Assembly (NCBI RefSeq): GCF_024539675.1
Contig: NZ_JAHHIT010000094.1
Span: 1-36,832 of the forward strand
DNA length: 36,832 nt
Direction of reading: 5' to 3'
Source: Streptomyces hilarionis
GTDB taxonomy: Bacteria; Actinomycetota; Actinomycetes; Streptomycetales; Streptomycetaceae
The position numbers and the translations under genes were made by a program. The notes beneath the pieces were generated by a model that was not told where the DNA came from, searched no databases, and was given only the letters and a program-made list of their open reading frames with translations. Numbering within the stretch: position 1 is the stretch's first letter; each line of letters starts with the position of its first letter. Below, piece by piece: positions 24,039-32,036 of the stretch.

Positions 24039-25360
24039 GCGGGGACGACCGGCGCCGCGACGGCCACGACGACACCGAGGAACGGATCTTCGCGGCCTTG
24101 CCCCCCGCGCCCGGCACGGCCTTCGCGCGGACCCGGTGGGGCCGGGCGTGGCTGTCCGCCCTGGAGGACGGCGCACTGGACGGGACGCAGGTGAGGGCGG
24201 GCCGCCGACTGGCGCGCGCGGGCGCCGTGGGCGCCGTGTCGGTCCGGCCGGGACGCGTCACGGCCGTCGTCCGGGACCGCGACGGCACGGCGCACCGGGC
24301 GGACGTGCTGCTCGACGTGTTCACGGACACGCAGTGGGACCGGTTCCTGGACCTGGCGGGCGAGCGGTCCGGGCACGTGGCCGCGCTGCTCGACCGGGAG
24401 ATGCCGCCCCATCTGGTCGAGGACGCCGTCACCGCGGGCGTCGGCCTCCTCCCGGGACCGGGCGACCTGGAGGCCGCGTGCGACTGCGGCGCATGGGACC
24501 ACTGCGGCCATACCGCGGCGGTCTGCTACCAGGTGGCGAGGCTGCTCGACCAGGACCCGTTCGTCCTGCTCCTGCTCCGGGGGCGCGCCGAGGGCGTCCT
24601 GCTGCACGACCTCCAGGCGCGGAGCGTCGCCGCCCCCGCCGGACGCGGGCCGGAGCGGGCGGACGGCGTGGACGCGGCCGAGGCCTACGCGGCCGGGGAC
24701 ATCCTGCCCCCGTTGCCCGCCGCACCCGGACCACCGCCGGAACCGGGCCGTCCCCCCTCGCTGGACACGGACGCGCCGGCCCCGGCCGGGCTGGATCCGG
24801 CGGCACTGGAGATCCTCGCGGCGCGGACGGCCGCGGAGGCGCGCCTGATGCTCGCTCGGGCGCTGCGCGAGGACGCCGGACGGGACGCGCCGCTCGCGGG
24901 CCGGTGGACGCTCGCCCAGGACGCGGTACGGCTGGCAGCGGGGGTCCTCGGCGTCCTCGACGCGGTGGACGGCCCTGACGCGGCCGTGGCCGACCGACTC
25001 GCCGCCGGGTCGGGGCGCGACCGGCGGGAACTGGCCTCGGCCGTGCGCGCCTGGACGTACGGCGGAGCGGCCGCGCTGTCGGTCCTCGATGAGGAGTGGT
25101 CCGTCGAGGGCGACGCGCTCGCACGCGCGCGTGCCGCGCTGGACTCGGCCTGGGAGGAGGACGAGCGGCCGGTGCTGCGGGCGCGCGGGAACCGGTGGAC
25201 CGCCGTGGGTGCGGCCCGCCAACTGCGGCTGGGACGGGACGGGCGCTGGTGGCCGTACCGCGAGGAGGACGGTCGCTGGACGCCTGCGGGGGAAGCGGCC
25301 GACGACCCGGCGTCGGCTTGGGCCGTCGTGTGGCCCGACGGCGAGGAAGCGCTTTCCTAG
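24035..25360 (+). CDS. SWIM zinc-finger protein
   Basis: A 441-aa protein with a SWIM zinc finger: Cys149-x-Cys151, then Cys157-x-His159 in ACDCGAWDHCGHTAAV. SWIM fingers are proposed to bind DNA or protein and commonly accompany SNF2 ATPases in bacteria. The region after about 200 is Pro/Ala-rich, then helical, ending with a Trp-rich stretch (RWWPYREEDGRW). The ATG at 24035 overlaps the SNF2 stop (ATGA), showing translational coupling; the two proteins probably work as a complex (inference). Confidence 0.9.
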   Translation: MSGDDRRRDGHDDTEERIFAALPPAPGTAFARTRWGRAWLSALEDGALDGTQVRAGRRLARAGAVGAVSVRPGRVTAVVRDRDGTAHRADVLLDVFTDTQWDRFLDLAGERSGHVAALLDREMPPHLVEDAVTAGVGLLPGPGDLEAACDCGAWDHCGHTAAVCYQVARLLDQDPFVLLLLRGRAEGVLLHDLQARSVAAPAGRGPERADGVDAAEAYAAGDILPPLPAAPGPPPEPGRPPSLDTDAPAPAGLDPAALEILAARTAAEARLMLARALREDAGRDAPLAGRWTLAQDAVRLAAGVLGVLDAVDGPDAAVADRLAAGSGRDRRELASAVRAWTYGGAAALSVLDEEWSVEGDALARARAALDSAWEEDERPVLRARGNRWTAVGAARQLRLGRDGRWWPYREEDGRWTPAGEAADDPASAWAVVWPDGEEALS

Positions 25361-25394
25361 ACGCACCCCCGCCGTTCCGGCGCGCCGGCGCCGG

Positions 25395-25428
25395 CGGGGC
25401 GTCGGCCCGACGGACGGCCGACGCCCCG
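25395..25428 (+). terminator. Strong hairpin after SNF2-SWIM
   Basis: A perfect 13-bp stem (25395-25407 with 25416-25428) and an 8-nt loop follow the SWIM stop by 34 bp and precede the esterase gene. Confidence 0.8.
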
Positions 25429-25517
25429 CGTTCACCCGGAGGCAGCACACCGTTCGACGCCCACCCCAACCCTGTCCGATGTCCGCACACTTGCCGATCC
25501 GCCCTCTGGGAGGCTCG

Positions 25518-26861
25518 ATGTCCCCGCACGTCACCGGCCGGCGCCGCATCCACCGTTGCGTCGCGGCGGCCGCACCGCTCGCCGTGCTGGCCGCGCTCGC
25601 CACCGCAGGACCGGCCACCGCCGGAACGGCCTCCCGGACCGCGCACGTCACCCGGACCGCGACGCTCGGCGACATCCCCCTGGGGGCGTTCAGCAACTCC
25701 CTGCTGCCCGGCACGGTGGACGACGACCGGGGTGTGGACCTGGGCGGCATCGGCAGCGACATCTACCCGGCGGGTCGCGAGGGCGAGTTCTGGACGGTCA
25801 CCGACCGGGGGCCCAACGGCCAGATCAAGGTGGACGGCGCCAAGCGCCGCACGTTCCCGGTGCCCGGGTTCGATCCGGCGATCGTGCGGATCCGGGTGTC
25901 CGGCAAGACGGTGAAGGTGCTGGGGGCGATCCCCCTCACCACGTCGTCGGGCAAGCCCGTGACGGGGCTGTCGAACCAGGCGGGACGTGACGAGGCGCCC
26001 TACTCCTACGACGCGCGGACGCCTCTGTCCTACAACCCGAACGGACTGGACACCGAGGGCCTCGTACGGGCCGACGAAGGCACCTTCTGGCTCGTCGACG
26101 AGTACGGGCCCTCACTGGTGCACGTCTCCGCGCGCGGGAAGGTCCTGACGCGCTACGTGCCCGCGGGGCTGCACCTCACCGGCGCGGACTACCCGGTGGT
26201 GGAGGCGCTGCCCGCGGTCCTGCTCCACCGCAAGACCAACCGCGGCTTCGAGGGGCTCGCCCAACTGCCGGGCGGAGACCTCGTCATGGCGGTGCAGAGC
26301 CCGCTGTCGCTCCCGGACACCGCGGCCGGAGAGGGCTCGCGCACGGCGCGTCTGCTGCGCTTCTCCCCGAAGCGCAAGGCCGTCACCGCCGAGTACGCGT
26401 ACCGCTTCGACCCCGTGGGCGTGGTGGACCCCGGAGAGGACGACACGTCCGAACTCAAGATCTCCTCGGTGGTGGCCGTGGGCGGCGACCGGCTGCTGGT
26501 GGAGGAGCGCACGGACCGGGCCGCGCGGCTCCAGGCGGTGCGGCTGGGGCGGGCGTCGGACATCCTGGGCAGCCGCTGGGACGACGACGCCACCACGCCG
26601 TCACTGGAGCAGCTGGCCGATCCGGCCGCCGCGGGCGTACCGGTGCTGCCGAAGCGGCTGGTCGTCGACCTGGGCGAGGTCGCCGGGGTGCCCGGGAAGA
26701 TCGAGGGCGTGGCGCGCGTGGATCACACCACACTCGCCCTCGTCAACGACAACGACTTCGGGATGACGGACGGCGCGGGCGCCTTCGACGCACAGGGCCG
26801 TCTCGTCGACAGCGGCGTCGAGACGACGCTCACCTACGTGCGGCTGCCGCGGAACTGGTGA
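25518..26861 (+). CDS. Secreted esterase-like phytase-family protein
   Basis: A 447-aa exported protein of the phytase-like esterase family (PF13449). The N-terminus has basic residues, a hydrophobic core around AAAAPLAVLAALATAG and a likely cleavage after PATAG. The mature part shows GGIGSDIYP, FWTVTDRGPNGQ, NPNGLDTEGLV, FWLVDEYGPSLVHV and RGFEGLAQLPGG, repeated beta-propeller-like acidic motifs, ending LALVNDNDFG. It probably hydrolyses phosphate or carboxyl esters outside the cell; the substrate is unproven. The ATG at 25518 follows GGGAGG; an ATG at 25479 is an alternative. It is convergent with the next gene, with a gap of only 6 bp. Confidence 0.88.
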   Translation: MSPHVTGRRRIHRCVAAAAPLAVLAALATAGPATAGTASRTAHVTRTATLGDIPLGAFSNSLLPGTVDDDRGVDLGGIGSDIYPAGREGEFWTVTDRGPNGQIKVDGAKRRTFPVPGFDPAIVRIRVSGKTVKVLGAIPLTTSSGKPVTGLSNQAGRDEAPYSYDARTPLSYNPNGLDTEGLVRADEGTFWLVDEYGPSLVHVSARGKVLTRYVPAGLHLTGADYPVVEALPAVLLHRKTNRGFEGLAQLPGGDLVMAVQSPLSLPDTAAGEGSRTARLLRFSPKRKAVTAEYAYRFDPVGVVDPGEDDTSELKISSVVAVGGDRLLVEERTDRAARLQAVRLGRASDILGSRWDDDATTPSLEQLADPAAAGVPVLPKRLVVDLGEVAGVPGKIEGVARVDHTTLALVNDNDFGMTDGAGAFDAQGRLVDSGVETTLTYVRLPRNW

Positions 26862-26867
26862 CGCCTG

Positions 26868-27341
26868 TCACGAACCCGGCTCCCCCGCCTGGGACAACAG
26901 CGACTCCAGAGCGCTCGGCAACCCGCTCGGCAGCTCGCTCGGCAGGTCGGTGGGCAGGGTGCTCGGCAACTGCGTCGGCAGAGTGCTCGGCAACTGCGTC
27001 GGCAGCTCTGTCGGCAGGTGGGAGGGCAATTCGCCGGGCAGTCCCGACGGCAGGCTGAGGGTGGGCTCGGGCGACGCCGTGGCGCTGTCGTTAGGGCTCG
27101 GCCTGTCGTCCGAGGAGCCGTCGCGCGAAGCCATCAGCACCACGGCGAGCACCGCGCCGGCCACGACCAGCAGGACGAGCACCACGAGCAGCGGGCTCCT
27201 GCGCCTGCCGGGCCCGCCGGGGTCCCCCGGGCCGCCCGGTCCGACGGCGGCGAAAGGGGCGGTGGGCGGTCCGAAACCACCGGGAGGCGGCATGCCGCCC
27301 GGCGGTACGGGCGGCTGGGGCGGTACGGGTGGTTGGGCCAT
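26868..27341 (-). CDS. Single-pass membrane protein with Leu-Pro tetrapeptide repeats
   Basis: A 157-aa protein without a family assignment. The N-terminus is rich in Pro and Gly (QPPVPPQPPVPPGG and similar), then basic residues and one membrane helix (LLVVLVLLVVAGAVLAVVL). After a polar linker come about 12 copies of a tetrapeptide of form [Ser/Thr]-x-Leu-Pro, such as TQLPSTLP, ending in an amphipathic SALESLLSQ. The Pro/Gly-rich side is expected in the cytoplasm and the repeats outside. There is no LPxTG sorting signal. The ATG at 27341 has a poor ribosome site, but upstream sequence is not protein-like. Function unknown. Confidence 0.75.
   Translation of the reverse strand: MAQPPVPPQPPVPPGGMPPPGGFGPPTAPFAAVGPGGPGDPGGPGRRRSPLLVVLVLLVVAGAVLAVVLMASRDGSSDDRPSPNDSATASPEPTLSLPSGLPGELPSHLPTELPTQLPSTLPTQLPSTLPTDLPSELPSGLPSALESLLSQAGEPGS
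26953..27000. repeat. 24-bp tandem repeat in the Leu-Pro gene
   Basis: Two nearly identical 24-bp units (26953-26976 and 26977-27000) encode eight residues each of the Leu-Pro repeat. Diverged units continue on both sides. Confidence 0.9.
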
Positions 27342-27477
27342 GCCGTCCAGCGTGACCGTGCGCCCGTGCGGGACGCGACCCCCGCGCGCGAGTTGATACC
27401 GGTTCAGGTCACGGAGGACATGATTCCGGCGTATTGCGCGCGGCGGCCGCGTCCGCCGCCGGACGGATGCGTCCGGC

Positions 27478-27529
27478 GGCACGCGCGTGTGCGGACCCCA
27501 CCGGGCACGCGCGTCTGCGACCCCCACCG
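27478..27529. repeat. 26-bp tandem repeat downstream of xylA
   Basis: Two 26-bp copies, starting at 27478 and 27504 and differing at few positions, are followed by a diverged third copy leading into the xylA terminator. The 240 bp between xylA and the Leu-Pro gene hold no gene. Confidence 0.75.
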
Positions 27530-27552
27530 CAGGGCGCGTGCGTCCGGCCCCT

Positions 27553-27578
27553 CACCGCACACGCGCGCGTGTGCGGTG
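27553..27578 (-). terminator. Perfect 26-bp palindrome after xylA
   Basis: CACCGCACACGCG and its exact reverse complement abut. A stem of about 11 bp with a tight loop forms three bases after the xylA stop, in the right place for its terminator. Confidence 0.75.
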
Positions 27579-27581
27579 GAC

Positions 27582-28748
27582 TCAGCCCCGGGCGCCGAGG
27601 AGGTGGTCCATGGCGAGCTGGTCCAGCCGCTCGAAGGCCATGCCGCGGGCCGCGGCCGCCTCGGGGTCGAAGTCCTCGAAGGCGGTGCGGTCGGCGAGCA
27701 GGCCCTGAAGGCCGTCGGCGGCGGTGGCCTGGGCCAGCTCGTCGAGACGCGAGGCGCGCAGGGCCTCCTGGACCTCCGGGTCGCCGCGGAAGGCGGCCGC
27801 GCGCTCCTTGAGGATCAGGTAGTTGCGCATGCAGCCCTCGGCCGACGCCCACACCCCGTCGAGGTCCTCGGTGCGCGGCGGCTTGAAGTCGAAGTGCTTC
27901 GGACCCGCGTAGCCGGCACTCTCCAGCAGGTCGACCAGCCAGAACGCGGCACGCAGGTCACCGGCGCCGAAGCGCAGGTCCTGGTCGTACTTGATGCCGG
28001 ACTGGCCGTTGAGGTCGATGTGGAAGAGCTTGCCCGCCCACAGCGCCTGGGCGATGCCGTGCGGGAAGTTCAGCCCGGCCATCTGCTCGTGGCCGACCTC
28101 GGGGTTGACGCCGTACAGCTCCGGACGCTCCAGGCGCTCGATGAAGGCCAGGGCGTGGCCGACCGTGGGCAGCAGGATGTCGCCGCGCGGCTCGTTCGGC
28201 TTGGGCTCGATGGCGAACTTCAGGTCGTAGCCCTGGGCGGTCACGTACTCGCCGAGGAGGTCGAAGGCCTCCTTCATCCGGTCGAGCGCCACGCGCACGT
28301 CCTTGGCGGCGCCGGACTCCGCGCCCTCACGGCCGCCCCAGGCGACGTAGATCTTCGCGCCCAGCTCGGCGGCCAGGTCGATGTTGCGGATCGTCTTGCG
28401 CAGGGCGTAACGGCGCACGTCGCGGTCGTTCGCGGTGAACGCGCCGTCCTTGAAGACGGGGTGCGTGAAGAGGTTGGTGGTGGCCATCGGCACGGTCATG
28501 CCGGTGGTGTCCAGGGCCTGACGGAAGCGCTTGATGTGCTCCTCGCGCTCACTGTCGGAGGACCCGAAGGGGATCAGGTCGTCGTCGTGGAAGGTCACGC
28601 CGTAGGCGCCCAGCTCGGCCAGGCGCGTCACCGTCTCGACCGGGTCCAGGGCACGCCGCGTGGCGTCGCCGAACGGGTCCCTTCCCTGCCAGCCGACGGT
28701 CCACAGGCCGAAGGTGAACCTGTCGTCGGGGGTGGGCTGGTAGCTCAT
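27582..28748 (-). CDS. xylA: Xylose isomerase
   Basis: A 388-aa TIM-barrel class I xylose isomerase of the actinomycete type, converting D-xylose to D-xylulose (and glucose to fructose) with two Mg, Mn or Co ions. Catalytic His54 and Asp57 lie in VTFHDDD; metal ligands are seen in FAIEPKPNEPRGD (Glu181), NPEVGHEQ (Glu217, His220) and HIDLNGQ (Asp245), matching the numbering of the well-studied Streptomyces enzymes. Length is as expected. The ATG at 28748 follows AAGGAG. It is divergent from xylB, with a shared 140-bp control region. Confidence 0.97.
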   Translation of the reverse strand: MSYQPTPDDRFTFGLWTVGWQGRDPFGDATRRALDPVETVTRLAELGAYGVTFHDDDLIPFGSSDSEREEHIKRFRQALDTTGMTVPMATTNLFTHPVFKDGAFTANDRDVRRYALRKTIRNIDLAAELGAKIYVAWGGREGAESGAAKDVRVALDRMKEAFDLLGEYVTAQGYDLKFAIEPKPNEPRGDILLPTVGHALAFIERLERPELYGVNPEVGHEQMAGLNFPHGIAQALWAGKLFHIDLNGQSGIKYDQDLRFGAGDLRAAFWLVDLLESAGYAGPKHFDFKPPRTEDLDGVWASAEGCMRNYLILKERAAAFRGDPEVQEALRASRLDELAQATAADGLQGLLADRTAFEDFDPEAAAARGMAFERLDQLAMDHLLGARG

Positions 28749-28888
28749 GCCGCGGCTCCTTGCTCGAAGACTGTCGTGCCTGACGGGGGGCGAACTATTT
28801 CGTCATGGCGGTTTACAAATTAGTATGCCAACGCATCTCTGGGAAGACAGATCCCGCAGAGCCGCGGAAAAACTTGAGGGAGAGCCCG
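28749..28888. promoter_or_regulatory. Divergent xylA-xylB control region
   Basis: An AT-rich core at about 28790-28830 stands out. It holds the near-palindrome ACAAATTAGT (28815-28824), a possible -10 TAGTAT toward xylB, a TTGTAA -35-like word toward xylA, and inverted half-sites ACTATTT (28794-28800) and AAATTAGT (28817-28824). These are candidates for binding by the ROK regulator encoded downstream of xylB. Confidence 0.55.
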
Positions 28889-30334
28889 ATGTCAGCAGCC
28901 GAGGGTCCGCTCGTCGTCGGCGTGGACACGTCCACGCAGTCCACCAAGGCGCTCGTCGTCGACGCGGCCACCGGCGAGGTCGTCGCGAGCGGCCAGGCGC
29001 CGCACACGGTCTCCTCCGGATCCGGCCGTGAGAGCGACCCGCGCCAGTGGTGGGACGCGCTGCGCGAGGCCCTGCACCAGTGCGGCGACGCGGCCCGCGA
29101 GGCGGCCGCGGTGTCCGTCGGCGGCCAGCAGCACGGCCTGGTGACGCTGGACGGGCACGGGGAGCCGGTGCGTCCGGCGCTGCTGTGGAACGACGTGCGC
29201 TCCGCCCCGCAGGCGCGTCGGCTGACCGAGGAGCTGGGCGGCGCGAAGTTCTGGGCGGAGCGCACGGGGTCGGTGCCCGCGGCATCCTTCACGGTCACGA
29301 AGTGGGCGTGGCTGGCCGAGAACGAGCCGGAGGCCCTGCGCGCCACGAAGGCGGTGCGCCTCCCCCACGACTACCTCACCGAGCGCCTGACGGGCGAGGG
29401 CACCACGGACCGCGGCGACGCCTCCGGCACCGGCTGGTGGGCTTCGGCGACCGAGGCGTACGACGAGGAGATCCTCGCCCACGTGGGGCTCTCCCCCACG
29501 CTGCTCCCGCGCGTGGTGCGGCCCGGCGAGGTCGCCGGCACCGTGCGCGACAGTCACGACCTGCCCTTCGCCAAGGGCACGCTGGTCGCCCCGGGCACCG
29601 GCGACAACGCGGCGGCGGCCCTGGGCCTCGGGCTGCGCCCCGGCACGCCGGTCCTGAGCCTGGGCACCTCCGGCACGGTGTACGCGGTGGCCAAGCGCCG
29701 CCCCACCGACCCCTCCGGCACCGTGGCCGGTTTCGCCGACGCCCACGGTGACTGGCTGCCGCTGGCCTGCACCCTGAACTGCACGCTCGCCGTCGACCGG
29801 GTCGCCGCCCTGCTCGGGCTGGACCGCGAGGCGGTGGAGCCCACCAGCCACCTCACCCTGCTGCCCTACCTGGACGGCGAACGCACCCCCAACCTTCCGA
29901 ACGCCTCCGGTCTGCTGCACGGACTGCGCCACGACACCACCGCCGGCCAGCTCCTCCAGGCCGCCTACGACGGCGCCGTGCACTCGCTGCTCGGCGCGCT
30001 CGACCTCGTCCTCGACGACGACGCCGACCGCTCGGCCCCCCTGCTGCTGATCGGCGGCGGCGCCCGGGGCGAGGCCTGGCAGCAGACCGTGCGCCGGCTG
30101 TCCGGGCGGCCGGTCCAGGTCCCCGAGGCCAGGGAACTCGTCGCGCTCGGGGCCGCCGCGCAGGCGGCGGGGCTGCTGACCGGCGAGGACCCCGCCGCCG
30201 TCGCCCGCCGCTGGAACACCACCCGGGGCCCGGTCCTCGATGCCGTCGAACGGGACGAGTCGACGCTGGCCAGGATCGCCGGGGTACTCTCCGACGCGGC
30301 CCCGCTGCTGGAACGGAGCACGGACGCCCGCTGA
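28889..30334 (+). CDS. xylB: Xylulokinase
   Basis: A 481-aa FGGY-family sugar kinase phosphorylating D-xylulose to xylulose 5-phosphate for the pentose phosphate pathway. It shows the ATP-fold start VGVDTSTQSTKALVVD, GGQQHGLVTLD with the substrate-contacting region, GDNAAAALGLG, LGTSGTVYAV and the C-terminal LLIGGGARGEAWQQ. The ATG at 28889 follows GAGGGAGAG; an earlier in-frame ATG at 28805 lies inside the control region and is unlikely. The ROK gene starts 75 bp downstream on the same strand. Confidence 0.96.
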   Translation: MSAAEGPLVVGVDTSTQSTKALVVDAATGEVVASGQAPHTVSSGSGRESDPRQWWDALREALHQCGDAAREAAAVSVGGQQHGLVTLDGHGEPVRPALLWNDVRSAPQARRLTEELGGAKFWAERTGSVPAASFTVTKWAWLAENEPEALRATKAVRLPHDYLTERLTGEGTTDRGDASGTGWWASATEAYDEEILAHVGLSPTLLPRVVRPGEVAGTVRDSHDLPFAKGTLVAPGTGDNAAAALGLGLRPGTPVLSLGTSGTVYAVAKRRPTDPSGTVAGFADAHGDWLPLACTLNCTLAVDRVAALLGLDREAVEPTSHLTLLPYLDGERTPNLPNASGLLHGLRHDTTAGQLLQAAYDGAVHSLLGALDLVLDDDADRSAPLLLIGGGARGEAWQQTVRRLSGRPVQVPEARELVALGAAAQAAGLLTGEDPAAVARRWNTTRGPVLDAVERDESTLARIAGVLSDAAPLLERSTDAR

Positions 30335-30409
30335 GCGTCGACGCCCGCACGCCGACGCCCGAGGATCACGCACGACGACGCAACGACGACTCGACGAATC
30401 GACGGAGGC

Positions 30410-31618
30410 ATGACCGCACCGCCGCACGAGGCCAGGCCGACCGGCCCGGGACGCGCGCTGCCCGACACCCAGCAGGGCATGCGCCGTCGCAATCTGGCCA
30501 GGGTGATGCACGCCGTCAGCGCCGAGGGACCGCTCTCGCGCGCGGGAGTCGCCTCGCGCATCGGTCTGACCCGGGCGGCCGTCTCGACCCTCGTCGACGA
30601 GCTCATACGCTCCGGCCTGCTCGAGGAACTCGGCCCCGAGCGCCCCGGCCGGGTGGGACGACCTGGATCGGCCCTGGCGGTCAGCGGGCACGGCCCGGCG
30701 GGCATCGGCGCCGAGGTCGGCGTCGACCACCTGGCGGTCTGCGCCGTCGACCTGCGCGGCGAGGTACGCGTGCGCGCCGAGCGGCACGGCGCCAACCGGG
30801 GCCGCGCCCCGGGGCCCGTGGTCGAGGAACTGACCGGGCTCGTACGCCAGGTCGTCGCCGAGGCCGAGCGCGAGGGACTGTGGCCGGCCGGGCTCGCGGT
30901 GGCCGTCCCCGGCCTCGTCGCCCGCGACGCCCGTACGGTGGTGCGCGCGCCGAACCTCGACTGGCAGAACGTCGACCTCGGGGCGCTGCTGCCCGGCGAG
31001 TTCCCGCTGACGGTCGACAACGAGGCCAACTTCGGCGGGCTCGCCGAACTCTGGCTCGGCGCGGACACCCCGCGGAACTTCCTGCACGTGTCGGCCGAGA
31101 TCGGCATCGGCGCCGCACTGGTCGTGGACGGCGACCTGCTGCGCGGCACCCGCGGCTTCGCGGGCGAGCTGGGCCATGTGCCGGTGCATCCCGACGGGCC
31201 GGCATGCGGGTGCGGCGGACGCGGGTGCCTGGAGCAGTACGCCGGCGAGGAGGCGGTGCTGCGGTCGGCCGGGCTGGAGCCCGGCGAGGACCGCGTCGGC
31301 CTCCTCGCGGGGCGGGCCGCGGACGGCGATCCTGAGGTACGGCGGGCGTTGCGCGAGGCGGGAACGGCCCTCGGCATCGCCCTGACCGGGGCGCTCAACC
31401 TGCTGGATCCGCAGAGCGTCGTCCTCGGCGGCGCGCTCGCCGGACTCGCGCCGTGGCTGCTGCCGTCGCTGGAGGCGGAGCTCTCCCGGCGCACGGCCGG
31501 CCCCGCCTGCCCGGTCGCCGTCTCCCGCCTGGGCCCCGAGGGCCCCCTGCTCGGCGCCGCGCACTCGGTGGTGCGGTCCGTGCTGGACGACCCGGCGACG
31601 GTGGCGGAACGGGCCTGA
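30410..31618 (+). CDS. ROK-family transcriptional regulator (XylR-like)
   Basis: A 402-aa ROK (repressor, ORF, kinase) protein. Residues about 24-90 form a winged helix-turn-helix (GPLSRAGVASRIGLTRAAVS). The sugar-binding ROK domain follows, with AVAVPGLV, VDNEANFGGLAE, GIGAALVVDGDL, GELGHVPV and a zinc motif CGCGGRGCLEQYAG. Given its place after xylB, it probably represses xylA and xylB and is released by xylose, as known for other XylR ROK proteins (inference). The ATG at 30410 has GGAGG almost touching it, an unusually short spacing; Met24 is an alternative start. Confidence 0.9.
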   Translation: MTAPPHEARPTGPGRALPDTQQGMRRRNLARVMHAVSAEGPLSRAGVASRIGLTRAAVSTLVDELIRSGLLEELGPERPGRVGRPGSALAVSGHGPAGIGAEVGVDHLAVCAVDLRGEVRVRAERHGANRGRAPGPVVEELTGLVRQVVAEAEREGLWPAGLAVAVPGLVARDARTVVRAPNLDWQNVDLGALLPGEFPLTVDNEANFGGLAELWLGADTPRNFLHVSAEIGIGAALVVDGDLLRGTRGFAGELGHVPVHPDGPACGCGGRGCLEQYAGEEAVLRSAGLEPGEDRVGLLAGRAADGDPEVRRALREAGTALGIALTGALNLLDPQSVVLGGALAGLAPWLLPSLEAELSRRTAGPACPVAVSRLGPEGPLLGAAHSVVRSVLDDPATVAERA

Positions 31619-32036
31619 GGCCCTGAGGCCCTGCGGAGCGGCGGCAGGCAGCAGGCAGGGTGTGTCGGGCGGGGGCCGGAGGGCAACCTGCGGGGCGGGT
31701 CCTGCCCCAGTCCCTTCCCCTCGCCCTTGCCCCCGCCACCTCCCTCTCCCTCTCCCTCTCCCTCCCCCGCGTGCGGTGCCCGTGGCGCAACGCCTGACAG
31801 CCGCATGACCGGAACCCCTCGTTCGGGTGGGCGAGTTGTCCCCAACCGCGTATGGGTCCACAGATCTCGGCGGCGTTCCCCGTCCGTCCGGCGGGCACCG
31901 TAGCGTGATCGGACGGCGGCGATCCGGCCGAGCGTCGCCCGGACGGTTGTCGACCCGCGCCCCCGGCGTGACGATGTCCGCAGCCGCATCCCGCCCGAAC
32001 CCGACCCACCGCCGCAACGCCTTCCGGGAGGACCAG
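31619..32036. other. Intergenic region before the GAF regulator
   Basis: About 420 bp without a supported gene. It begins with GAGGCCCT direct repeats, has a weak 5-bp hairpin (31692-31708), then a long pyrimidine-rich tract, and later the words TTGTCCCC and GGTCCACAG near 31843-31865 where a promoter may lie. In-frame alternative starts for the next gene (ATG 31974, GTG 31968) fall at its end. Confidence 0.5.
31741..31764. repeat. TCCCTC hexamer repeat in a pyrimidine tract
   Basis: Four exact copies of TCCCTC sit inside a stretch of almost only C and T (about 31711-31770). Such asymmetric tracts can form unusual DNA structure. Confidence 0.9.

Noticed and set aside
21114..24176. A long minus-strand frame opposite the SNF2 gene
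   Set aside because: Its composition is that of reverse-complemented coding sequence, and the plus strand has all SNF2 motifs.
26868..27060. Sortase signal in the Leu-Pro protein
   Set aside because: There is no LPxTG followed by a hydrophobic segment and basic tail; the membrane helix is N-terminal to the repeats.
31840..31865. DnaA-box-like TTGTCCCCA and GGTCCACAG
   Set aside because: Each has mismatches to the box and they are isolated; not enough to call.
31827..32036. N-terminal extension of the GAF regulator
   Set aside because: The upstream codons have no ribosome site at ATG 31827 or 31974 and an unconserved look, while TTG 32037 has a strong site.
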